This document shows, piece after piece, positions 16,173 through 22,898 of a DNA stretch of 28,355 nucleotides. The stretch comes from Oceanospirillum sp048268485 (GTDB lineage Bacteria; Pseudomonadota; Gammaproteobacteria; Pseudomonadales; Halomonadaceae). The notes under the pieces were generated by a model. The model had not been told where the DNA came from. It saw nothing but the letters and a program-made list of their open reading frames with translations, and searched no databases. Position numbers and translations under genes: made by a program. The first letter of the stretch is position 1. Each line of letters starts with the position of its first letter. Location of the stretch: the NCBI GenBank assembly GCA_048268485.1, contig JBLWVL010000039.1, positions 1 to 28,355 of the forward strand. The letters are read 5' to 3'.

Positions 16173-17090
16173 ATGCCGGTAAACCATAACGATGAGTGGA
16201 TTCCTAACATTGTTATCGGTCAGGATTATGACCAGCATTTTGCTGACGCCTCTATCCATTTTGATGTGTTGGGGCGTATGGCGGACTTCTTTGGCCGTGA
16301 TATGCCGGTGCATCTGCACGCCCAGTTTCTGCAGATCCACTTTATCCATGGCGGCAAAAGCCACTTCTATATCGACGAAGCGGTTTATAACTGCGAAGGG
16401 GCCTCTGTTTTTCTGACCCCACCGGCTATTCCACACTCTTTTATGACCCAACCAGGGATCACCGGGTATGTGCTGACCGTGCATCAGTCGATGATCGGCT
16501 ATCTGCTCAGTGACAGCCAGAACAAGCAGCTGGACAGCGAATATATCCGCCCCATCTGTATTGAAAAGCGCCTGTTAAGCGAACAACAGCTGAAGCTCTG
16601 GCATCGGCTGGAACACAGCTTTGAAGCGCTACAGGATGAGTGGCAGGGCGAACACAGCGACAAAAACTTTGCCCTTGAGAGCATCGTACGCCTGCTGCTG
16701 TTACAGATGATGCGCCTTGCACCAGAAAATACTGAAACCCAGACCGTTGCCAGTGAAGAACTGCGCCTGTTTCGCCGCTTCTCGGAGCAGCTCGAACAGG
16801 AGTTTCGTAACCGCTGGCCACTGAGCAAATACTGCTCCACCATCGGTGTATCCGAAAGCCGCCTGAATCATATCTGTCAGCGGGTCGCCAACTGCCCACC
16901 GAAAAAACTGATTCATGAACGCGTACTGCAGGAGAGCAAACGCCTACTGCGCTACTCCAACCTCAGTATTAACGATATCGGTTTTGAACTGGGCTTTACC
17001 GATCCCTCTTATTTTTCACGCTTCTTCCGTAAGCAAACCGGCCAGACCCCGAAAGACTTCAGATTACAGAGCGAGTCAAAGTATCCTTAG
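16173..17090 (+). CDS. hpaA: AraC-type activator of the hpa genes (HpaA)
   Basis: 305 residues from the ATG at 16173; E. coli HpaA has about 296. The N-terminal cupin domain (HLHAQFLQIHFIHGGKSHFYID, then FLTPPAIPHSF) senses the effector, and the C-terminal 100 residues carry two AraC helix-turn-helices (LSKYCSTIGVSESRLNHICQ, and LSINDIGFELGFTDPSYFSRFFRKQTGQTPKDFR). HpaA of E. coli responds to hydroxyphenylacetates and activates the hydroxylase genes hpaBC; those are not in this window, so the target here may be the hpaG1 or TRAP promoters (inference). The ribosome-binding site is weak, suggesting low expression. Confidence 0.9.
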   Translation: MPVNHNDEWIPNIVIGQDYDQHFADASIHFDVLGRMADFFGRDMPVHLHAQFLQIHFIHGGKSHFYIDEAVYNCEGASVFLTPPAIPHSFMTQPGITGYVLTVHQSMIGYLLSDSQNKQLDSEYIRPICIEKRLLSEQQLKLWHRLEHSFEALQDEWQGEHSDKNFALESIVRLLLLQMMRLAPENTETQTVASEELRLFRRFSEQLEQEFRNRWPLSKYCSTIGVSESRLNHICQRVANCPPKKLIHERVLQESKRLLRYSNLSINDIGFELGFTDPSYFSRFFRKQTGQTPKDFRLQSESKYP

Positions 17091-17150
17091 ACGGTGGCAT
17101 ATGCTTAGATTGTCCGCTTACATTCCGCAAAAAATCGGTTAGACTTACCA

Positions 17151-17168
17151 TATACTTAATATGTTAAC
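17151..17168 (+). promoter_or_regulatory. hpaR promoter -10 and operator
   Basis: A good -10 hexamer TATACT (17151-17156) is followed directly by TTAATATGTTAA (17156-17167), the reverse complement of TTAACATATTAA seen at the hpaE and hpaG1 promoters. No clear -35 is visible. Position and orientation fit autorepression by HpaR. Confidence 0.6.
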
Positions 17169-17210
17169 GAGATATCAATCTGACCATGATAACCATCACC
17201 CTTAACAAAC

Positions 17211-17390
17211 ATGATGGGCATATCACTGGCCATGTCCGGCTCACTGTTCAGCGGCGTAAATATCATCATTCATCATCAATTTAAGGTTCCCAATCGAGCC
17301 ATGCTTCGGGACAATATGCCCTACCCCACCATCATGCTGCTCTTTGCGACCGGAATCCTCTTTATCATGGAGGCCAAGGGTGTTCGCTGA
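17211..17390 (+). CDS. Candidate small membrane protein upstream of and overlapping hpaR
   Basis: A 59-codon open frame starting at tandem ATG codons (17211/17214) just downstream of the hpaR promoter and operator. It encodes two hydrophobic stretches: ISLAMSGSLFSGVNIII near the N-terminus and TIMLLFATGILFIM near the C-terminus, joined by a basic loop with HHQFKVPNR. The stop codon overlaps the probable GTG start of hpaR by 11 bases, a layout typical of translational coupling. Against it: there is no clear ribosome-binding site and I recognise no family. It could be a real small membrane protein, a leader peptide, or the relic of a larger gene. Confidence 0.35.
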   Translation: MMGISLAMSGSLFSGVNIIIHHQFKVPNRAMLRDNMPYPTIMLLFATGILFIMEAKGVR

Positions 17391-17901
17391 AGCAAAAAAA
17401 TATGACATCGCCGCTGCATCCGGGACTCTGGAGCAGCAGGCTGATCAGGCTAAAAGCCTGCAACGGAAATTTGATCAGATGCGCAAATTTAATGACTCTA
17501 TCCCGCTGAAACTGCTGAAGGCCCGCGAATCCACGATGGCTTTCTTCCGCCCGATTCTTCAGGAAGCAGGGCTGACAGAGCAACAGTGGCGCGTGATCCG
17601 TGCCCTGAATGAGTATGAAGAGCTGGAATCGAAACAGCTGGCGGAGCTGTGCTGCATTCTTAGCCCCAGCCTCACCGGTATCATCAACCGGTTGGAGAGC
17701 CAGGGGCACCTGAAACGCCGCAAATCCACCGAGGACCAGCGCCGTGTACTGATCAGCCTCACGGATCAGGCCAAACAGCTGTTCAAAGAACTCAGTCCGC
17801 GCCTTGAAGGCCGCTATGGTGATCTGACCAATCAGATCTCGAAAGAAAAACTCCAACAGCTGAATGAACTGCTCAGTGAAATCATCCATCTTGAACCCTG
17901 A
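17380..17901 (+). CDS. hpaR: MarR-type repressor of the hpa genes (HpaR)
   Basis: A MarR-family winged-helix regulator. The core IPLKLLKARESTMAFFRPILQEAGLTEQQWRVIRAL, followed by CCILSPSLTGIINRLESQGHLKRRKSTEDQRRVLISLT, matches E. coli HpaR closely; the wing and recognition helix are intact. Two starts are possible. ATG 17479 gives 140 residues and aligns with the E. coli start, but has only a weak ribosome-binding site. GTG 17380 has a perfect GGAGG 6 bases upstream and adds a 33-residue hydrophilic helical extension. I list the GTG start with reserve. HpaR proteins repress the meta-cleavage operon until an aromatic acid of the pathway binds. Confidence 0.85.
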   Translation: MFAEAKKYDIAAASGTLEQQADQAKSLQRKFDQMRKFNDSIPLKLLKARESTMAFFRPILQEAGLTEQQWRVIRALNEYEELESKQLAELCCILSPSLTGIINRLESQGHLKRRKSTEDQRRVLISLTDQAKQLFKELSPRLEGRYGDLTNQISKEKLQQLNELLSEIIHLEP

Positions 17902-17925
17902 GTATTAGCGCAGAGACCAGCCATT

Positions 17926-17951
17926 TGGGCCGCTCTGATTCAGGCGGCCCA
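17926..17951 (+). terminator. Hairpin after hpaR
   Basis: A perfect 8-bp GC-rich stem (TGGGCCGC at 17926-17933 with GCGGCCCA at 17944-17951) and a 10-base loop sit 25 bases after the hpaR stop. No T-run follows, so it is a possible factor-dependent terminator or pause site separating hpaR from the next promoter. Confidence 0.4.
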
Positions 17952-18017
17952 GGCTCCACTCCTGACAAAACTCTGACCTGCCTCAAGAGAAAATGGTCTT
18001 AAAGCCCAGGTTCTGCG

Positions 18018-18064
18018 TTGACAATAGTTAACATGTTATCTATATTTTTACTTAATATGTTAAC
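18018..18064 (+). promoter_or_regulatory. Promoter of the HbpS-like/ALDH/MFS/hpaD unit with two operators
   Basis: -35 TTGACA (18018-18023), 17-base spacer, -10 TATATT (18041-18046): close to the sigma-70 consensus. The palindrome TTAACATGTTAT (18028-18039) fills the spacer, and TTAATATGTTAA (18052-18063) covers the start site, centres 24 bases apart. The layout mirrors the hpaE promoter, implying the same repressor, most likely HpaR. Confidence 0.75.
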
Positions 18065-18127
18065 TTTTATTCAATAACAACCTTAAGGCCTAACTGTGTC
18101 AGGCAAAGTGACAACCGGAATATAACG

Positions 18128-18643
18128 ATGACCCTATCGCTTCAAACACTGCACGAGTTAAGCACCGACTCCGCTTTGGTCATGCTCCAGGCTGCTCAAC
18201 AGAAAGCTGAACAGCTGGGCATTAAGGTCTGTATCTCTGTGGTTGGCCCCCAGGGCATTGCATTAGCCTGTATTCGCATGAACGGTGCGCCTTTGTTGTC
18301 TGCATCTCTGGCAGAAGACAAAGCCTACACCGCCGTTAGTTTTAATCGCGCCACCCATGAGTGGGACGAACGCCTTGCCAACCAGCCCAAGGTTCAGCAG
18401 GCTCTTGGCCAGCGGGATCGATTCACCCTACTCGGTGGCGGCCTACCGGTTAATGTTCCGGCAGAATTTTTGTCAGACTCCGACTCTGGCACCCGTTATG
18501 ACTCCGGCAGCACAGGTTCCCTGACCTCTTCGAGTTTGCTCGTGGCTGCTGTCGGAGTCTCCGGTGGAGCTGTGCATCAGGATATAGAGTGCGCAGAAGC
18601 AGCCATTGCTGCACTAGATATCAACAGCTCATACAGACCATGA
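18128..18643 (+). CDS. HbpS/GlcG-like (DUF336) protein with a Ser/Asp/Gly-rich insert
   Basis: 171 residues. Residues 10-105 fit the GlcG/HbpS/PduO-C fold: ALVMLQAAQQKAEQLGIKVCISVV, then AEDKAYTAVSF, then LLGGGLPV; the C-terminus VAAVGVSGGAVHQDIECAEAAI completes the usual domain. Between the GGGLP loop and the last strand there is an insert of roughly 25 residues (about 111-137) rich in Ser, Asp and Gly, where family members normally have only a short turn. Proteins of this fold bind haem or corrinoid in some systems, but most are uncharacterised. It is the first gene of the unit that ends with hpaD, so a helper role in aromatic acid breakdown is implied but unproven. Confidence 0.8.
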   Translation: MTLSLQTLHELSTDSALVMLQAAQQKAEQLGIKVCISVVGPQGIALACIRMNGAPLLSASLAEDKAYTAVSFNRATHEWDERLANQPKVQQALGQRDRFTLLGGGLPVNVPAEFLSDSDSGTRYDSGSTGSLTSSSLLVAAVGVSGGAVHQDIECAEAAIAALDINSSYRP

Positions 18644-18768
18644 TCCGGCCCACCTGAACAGCGGGCTCTGAACATCCGTACCGCTATCAAATAGAACGAC
18701 ATTAAACACTGTAAAAACAAAACAGTATTAAAAAAGTAAAACAAAAACGACGACTATGGAGCCCAGCA

Positions 18769-20202
18769 ATGCTGCAGAAAAGCTACCCCTACTATCTGGC
18801 CAACGAACCGGTTTCCCCGAACCAGGATCTGTCTGTTACCAATAAATACACCGGTGAAGTGGCTACCCATGTTGCCATGGCCGATGTCAACGCCATCGAC
18901 CAGGCGATTGCTGCGGCTAATGCTGCGGCTGAGCCGATGCGCAAACTACCGGCCTTTAAACGCCAACAGATTCTGGAATACTGTGTAAAACGTTTTCAGG
19001 AGCGCTTTGAAGAACTGGCTCAGGCCCTGTGTATCGAAGCGGGTAAACCGATCAAAGATGCCCGTGGCGAAGTGACCCGCCTGATCGATACCTTTAAGAT
19101 CGCCGCCGAAGAAGCCACCCGCATCTACGGTGAAGTGATCCCGATGGATATCAGCCCCCGCGCCAACGGCTACAGCGGCCAGTGGAAGCGCGTGCCCATC
19201 GGCCCTTGCTCCTTTATTTCCCCCTTTAACTTCCCGCTGAATCTGGCCGCCCACAAGGTCGCTCCGGCCATTGCAGCGGGTTGCCCGTTTGTACTCAAGC
19301 CCGCCTCCCTGACGCCCATTGGTGCCCTGATCATCGGCGAAGTACTGGCGGAAACCGATCTGCCCAAAGGTGCTTTCTCGATTCTGCCCTGTCACCGTGA
19401 TGGTGCTGACCTCTTCACCACCGATGACCGCCTGAAGCTGCTGAGCTTTACCGGTTCACCGGAGGTGGGCTGGAACCTGAAAGCCAAAGCCGGTAAGAAG
19501 CCTGTGGTGCTGGAACTGGGGGGCAATGCCGCCTGTATCGTCGATGAGGGCACCGACCTTGAAGATGCCGTTGCCCGTATCGTTTTTGGCGCTTACTACC
19601 AGTCCGGTCAGAGCTGCATCTCGGTTCAGCGTATCCTGGTGCACGAAAGCCTGTACGATGAAGCCCGTACCCGCCTGATCAAGGCGGTTGGTGAGCTGGT
19701 TCATGGCGATCCGGCGGATGAGAACACCTTTATCGGCCCGATGATCTCCGAGAAAGAAGCCGCCCGTCTGCACGGCTGGGTTGAAGCGGCGAAAGCGGGC
19801 GGTGCTAAGGTGCTGGCCGGTGGCAACTGTGACGGCGCTATGCTGGAAGCCACCCTACTGGAAGATGTTTCTCCGGAGATGGATGTCAGCTGTCAGGAAG
19901 CCTTTGGCCCTGTGGCGATTCTGTCTAAATTCAGCGATTACGATGAAGCGCTGAAAGAGGTGAACAACTCTGACTTTGGTCTGCAGGCGGGTATTTTCAC
20001 CAAGGATATCTACAAAGCGCAGAAAGCCTGGGATGAGCTGGAAGTGGGCGGTGTCGTGATTGGTGATGTGCCTTCATGGCGTGTGGATCATATGCCCTAT
20101 GGCGGTGTGAAAGATTCCGGTATCGGCCGTGAAGGTATCCGCTACGCCATTGAGGATATGACCGAAATCCGCCTGATGGTGCTGCGTAATCCAAACCCTT
20201 AA
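18769..20202 (+). CDS. NAD(P)-dependent aldehyde dehydrogenase, family-21-like
   Basis: 477 residues with an intact active site: Asn154 (ISPFNFPLNLA), Glu249 (VVLELGGNAA) and Cys283 (GQSCISVQRIL). The C-terminal region GGVVIGDVPSWRVDHMPYGGVKDSGIGREG resembles the group of bacterial aldehyde dehydrogenases called family 21-like (near lactaldehyde and phosphonoformaldehyde dehydrogenases), whose substrates are mostly unknown. It is clearly different from HpaE. Two roles fit the context: oxidation of succinic semialdehyde released by HpaI, or of 3,4-dihydroxyphenylacetaldehyde (from dopamine-like amines) to homoprotocatechuate. Sequence alone cannot choose. GGAG precedes the ATG. Confidence 0.88.
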   Translation: MLQKSYPYYLANEPVSPNQDLSVTNKYTGEVATHVAMADVNAIDQAIAAANAAAEPMRKLPAFKRQQILEYCVKRFQERFEELAQALCIEAGKPIKDARGEVTRLIDTFKIAAEEATRIYGEVIPMDISPRANGYSGQWKRVPIGPCSFISPFNFPLNLAAHKVAPAIAAGCPFVLKPASLTPIGALIIGEVLAETDLPKGAFSILPCHRDGADLFTTDDRLKLLSFTGSPEVGWNLKAKAGKKPVVLELGGNAACIVDEGTDLEDAVARIVFGAYYQSGQSCISVQRILVHESLYDEARTRLIKAVGELVHGDPADENTFIGPMISEKEAARLHGWVEAAKAGGAKVLAGGNCDGAMLEATLLEDVSPEMDVSCQEAFGPVAILSKFSDYDEALKEVNNSDFGLQAGIFTKDIYKAQKAWDELEVGGVVIGDVPSWRVDHMPYGGVKDSGIGREGIRYAIEDMTEIRLMVLRNPNP

Positions 20203-20243
20203 GCGGATCGGCCCAGCCCGATAACGAGAGAAAGAGAGCTTTA

Positions 20244-21464
20244 ATGAAAACAGCATCCATTCATCCATCATCTTCACTGATGACGCTGCTGTCAGCCATG
20301 GCGCTGACCAGTCCACTGGCACTGAACCTGTTCGTGCCGGCGATGCCGGATGCTGCCCGCTCTCTGGGTGTTGATATCAACACTATCCAGCTGACCTTCA
20401 CCAGTTATCTGCTGATGCTGGCGGTGGGTCAGCTGATCTCCGGCCCTTTGGCTGATTTTTTTGGTCGTCGTCCGGTACTGCTCTGGGGGCTTGCTCTGCA
20501 TGTGATCGGCAGTGCGCTGGCGGCGATTGCTCAGGATATTACCTTTCTGGTGGCCGGTCGTGTACTGCAGGCATTAGGCGGCAGTACCGCCATGTCCCTG
20601 GCCCGCACAGTAATTGTCGATCTTTATGGCCGACAGGGTGCTGCCGGAAAGATGGGTTATATGGTGATGGCGATTGCCATCGCCCAGTCCATAGCACCAA
20701 CTCTCGGGGGCTTTCTCAATCTCTGGTACGGCTGGAATGCGACACTGGTTCTGCCGATTGTGATCGGCTCTGTGGTGATGGCCGCCACCTTCAAATGGCT
20801 GCCGGAAACCTGTGCACAGAAAAGCGATAACCTGCGATTAGGTCGTGTGCTGGGCCAATACACCAGCGTGCTGACCTCGTCGGAATATCTGGGTTACGCC
20901 CTCTCCACCACCTTTATCGCCACCGCCTTCTACATGTTTGTGGGTAGCTCTCCGTACATTGTTATTGACCTGTTGGGTGGCAACTCCGCCCAATTTGGCA
21001 GCTGGTTTCTCACCGTCTCCCTCGCCTTTATGGCAGGTAGCTTTCTCTCAACCCGCATCGCAAAGTGGCTGAATATCGACCGCATGGTGATGCTGGGCAA
21101 CAGCCTGTCACTATTTGGAGCAGGGCTGCTGTTACTGTTTGCTATGGGAGGAGAATTGAGCTTAACCTCCCTGTTTTTCCCCATGGCACTGGTCACCTTT
21201 GGCCGTGGTTTTAGCCAGCCCAATGCGCAGTCCGGCGCAATCGCCTGCGCCTCAGGTTCCGCAGGCACCGCCTCCGGCCTGATGGGCTTTATTCAGCTAC
21301 TCACCGGCAGCGTGATGGCACAGATCACCCCCTGGCTGATGCAGCAGGGTTTAGTGGTGCTGATGAGCAGCATACTGGCAGCTCCCATACTGGCGATCGG
21401 CTGCCATAGCTATTCATGGCGCAGGCGCGCCGTGAAGGCCACGCACACCGGGTATGAAACCTGA
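20244..21464 (+). CDS. MFS transporter, Bcr/CflA type, within the hpa unit
   Basis: 406 residues with about 12 hydrophobic segments. SPLALNLFVPAMPDAARSL near the N-terminus and GPLADFFGRRPVLL between helices 2 and 3 are typical of the Bcr/CflA efflux family, distinct from the aromatic-acid importers (HpaX) often found in hpa clusters. It follows the aldehyde dehydrogenase by 41 bases and precedes hpaD by 96, so it is likely co-transcribed. Export of a toxic catechol or aldehyde intermediate is a reasonable guess; import cannot be excluded. Confidence 0.87.
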   Translation: MKTASIHPSSSLMTLLSAMALTSPLALNLFVPAMPDAARSLGVDINTIQLTFTSYLLMLAVGQLISGPLADFFGRRPVLLWGLALHVIGSALAAIAQDITFLVAGRVLQALGGSTAMSLARTVIVDLYGRQGAAGKMGYMVMAIAIAQSIAPTLGGFLNLWYGWNATLVLPIVIGSVVMAATFKWLPETCAQKSDNLRLGRVLGQYTSVLTSSEYLGYALSTTFIATAFYMFVGSSPYIVIDLLGGNSAQFGSWFLTVSLAFMAGSFLSTRIAKWLNIDRMVMLGNSLSLFGAGLLLLFAMGGELSLTSLFFPMALVTFGRGFSQPNAQSGAIACASGSAGTASGLMGFIQLLTGSVMAQITPWLMQQGLVVLMSSILAAPILAIGCHSYSWRRRAVKATHTGYET

Positions 21465-21560
21465 TCTGCTGTAACAGAATAAATCCAACAACCTGATAGT
21501 CACTTTTTAATGGCATCGCCCTACAGCTGATGTCCGGTAACCCCAAAGAGGATAATAACA

Positions 21561-22487
21561 ATGGGAAAACTTGCACTAGCCGCCAAGATTACACACGTAC
21601 CCTCCATGTATCTCTCGGAGCTGGACGGCCCACGCAAAGGCTGCCGTCAGGAAGCGATTGATGGTCATATCGAAATCGGCCGCCGCTGCCGTGAGCTGGG
21701 CGTAGATACCATCGTGGTATTTGATACCCACTGGTTGGTCAACGCGGGCTACCACATCAACTGTGCTGAGCACTGGGAAGGCAACTACACCAGTGGCGAG
21801 CTGCCACACTTTATCAGCAATATGGAATATGACCTGAACGGTAACCCTGAGCTGGGTAATCTGATGGCTAAAGTGTGTAACGAGCAGGGTGTAGAGGCTT
21901 TGGCCCACGACAGCACCACCCTGGCTCCTGAGTACGGTACGCTGGTTCCCATGCGTTATATGAATCAGGACAACCACTTTAAAGTGATCTCGGTATCGGC
22001 CCTGTGTACCGTTCACTACCTGAACGACAGCGCCCGCCTGGGTTGGGCACTGCGTGAAGCGATTGAAAAACACTACGATGGCACCGTCGCTATTCTCGCC
22101 TCCGGCTCCCTGTCGCACCGCTTTGCCCAGAACGGACAGGCACCGGATTTCTCCGATAAAGTTTGGAGCCCCTTACTGGAAACACTGGATCACGAAGTGG
22201 TGAAAATGTGGCAAAACGCCGAGTGGGATAAGTTCTGCACCATGCTGCCGGAATACGCCATCAAAGGTCACGGCGAAGGTATGATGCACGACACCGCCAT
22301 GCTGCTGGGCGCACTGGGCTGGTCAGGGTATGACGGCAAAGCCGAAGTGCTGACGCCATACTTTGGTAGCTCCGGCACCGGCCAGATCAACTGTGTACTC
22401 CCGGTAACCCCGCAGGATGGCAGTAAAGTGCCCGCACCACAGGCTTCTAAACAGGCTGAACTGACTTATGGTGAGAGCCGGGTTTAA
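21561..22487 (+). CDS. hpaD: 3,4-dihydroxyphenylacetate 2,3-dioxygenase (HpaD)
   Basis: 308 residues, similar from the first residue to E. coli HpaD (283), with about 25 extra residues at the C-terminus. It is a class III (LigB-type) extradiol dioxygenase: likely iron ligands are His12 (KITHVPSMY), His57 (VVFDTHWLVN) and Glu239 (GHGEGMMHDT). It opens the homoprotocatechuate ring to 5-carboxymethyl-2-hydroxymuconate semialdehyde, the HpaE substrate. Although it starts the pathway, it is the last gene of its unit and is separated from the other hpa enzymes by about 5 kb. A good ribosome-binding site (AGAGGA) precedes the ATG. Confidence 0.95.
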   Translation: MGKLALAAKITHVPSMYLSELDGPRKGCRQEAIDGHIEIGRRCRELGVDTIVVFDTHWLVNAGYHINCAEHWEGNYTSGELPHFISNMEYDLNGNPELGNLMAKVCNEQGVEALAHDSTTLAPEYGTLVPMRYMNQDNHFKVISVSALCTVHYLNDSARLGWALREAIEKHYDGTVAILASGSLSHRFAQNGQAPDFSDKVWSPLLETLDHEVVKMWQNAEWDKFCTMLPEYAIKGHGEGMMHDTAMLLGALGWSGYDGKAEVLTPYFGSSGTGQINCVLPVTPQDGSKVPAPQASKQAELTYGESRV

Positions 22488-22508
22488 GTTTTCTGTCTTG
22501 TTAAACGC

Positions 22509-22539
22509 AAAAAACCGGATCCATTGATCCGGTTTTTTT
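22509..22539 (+). terminator. Intrinsic terminator after hpaD
   Basis: AAAAAA, then CCGGATC-CATT-GATCCGG (22515-22532), then seven T. This is a textbook intrinsic terminator, with the A-run making it potentially bidirectional, and marks the right end of the hpa cluster. Confidence 0.92.
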
Positions 22540-22566
22540 GTTGTTTAAATTTACACCTCACTTTGG

Positions 22567-22764
22567 TCAGTGAAGCTGATTGAAAACTTCCGGGTGTTGC
22601 TCAGCAATGCGCAGAAGCGCAACCTCAGGCCCCTGCGGCTCACGCCGACCCTGTTCCCAATCCTGAAGGGTTCGCACACTCACACCCATAAGACCGGCAA
22701 AGGCAGATTGCGACATGTTCAACCCTTCGCCATATAACAGATTGTTAGCGAGAATTTTTATCAA
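22567..22764 (-). CDS. Short XRE-type HTH protein (solo antitoxin-like)
   Basis: 65 residues, almost entirely one helix-turn-helix: LNMSQSAFAGLMGVSVRTLQDWEQGRREPQGPEVALLRIAEQHPEVF. The 'VSVRTLQDWEQGRREPQGP' signature is that of HigA/NadS-type antitoxins and YiaG-like regulators, which are usually 90-105 residues with an N-terminal tail; here that tail is missing. The start is TTG at 22764 with a GGTGA-like ribosome-binding site, or ATG at 22716. No RelE/HigB-type toxin gene is adjacent, so it looks like a leftover or shortened antitoxin, or a free-standing regulator. Confidence 0.65.
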   Translation of the reverse strand: MIKILANNLLYGEGLNMSQSAFAGLMGVSVRTLQDWEQGRREPQGPEVALLRIAEQHPEVFNQLH

Positions 22765-22781
22765 AGGAAATCACCCACAAG

Positions 22782-22797
22782 TGGCGTAATTGCGCCA
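22782..22797. promoter_or_regulatory. Inverted repeat upstream of the HTH gene
   Basis: TGGCG-TAATTG-CGCCA lies 18-33 bases before the TTG start of the short HTH gene. Antitoxins of this type repress their own promoter by binding such inverted repeats, so this is a candidate autoregulatory operator. Confidence 0.4.
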
Positions 22798-22898
22798 ATA
22801 GACTTTTTATTTTTTATAAATCAGTATAATAACAACTTGTCAGTTGAGTTATGCATAAACAAACACTTTCTTATTTTTATTGTTCATTTCGCTTCACC

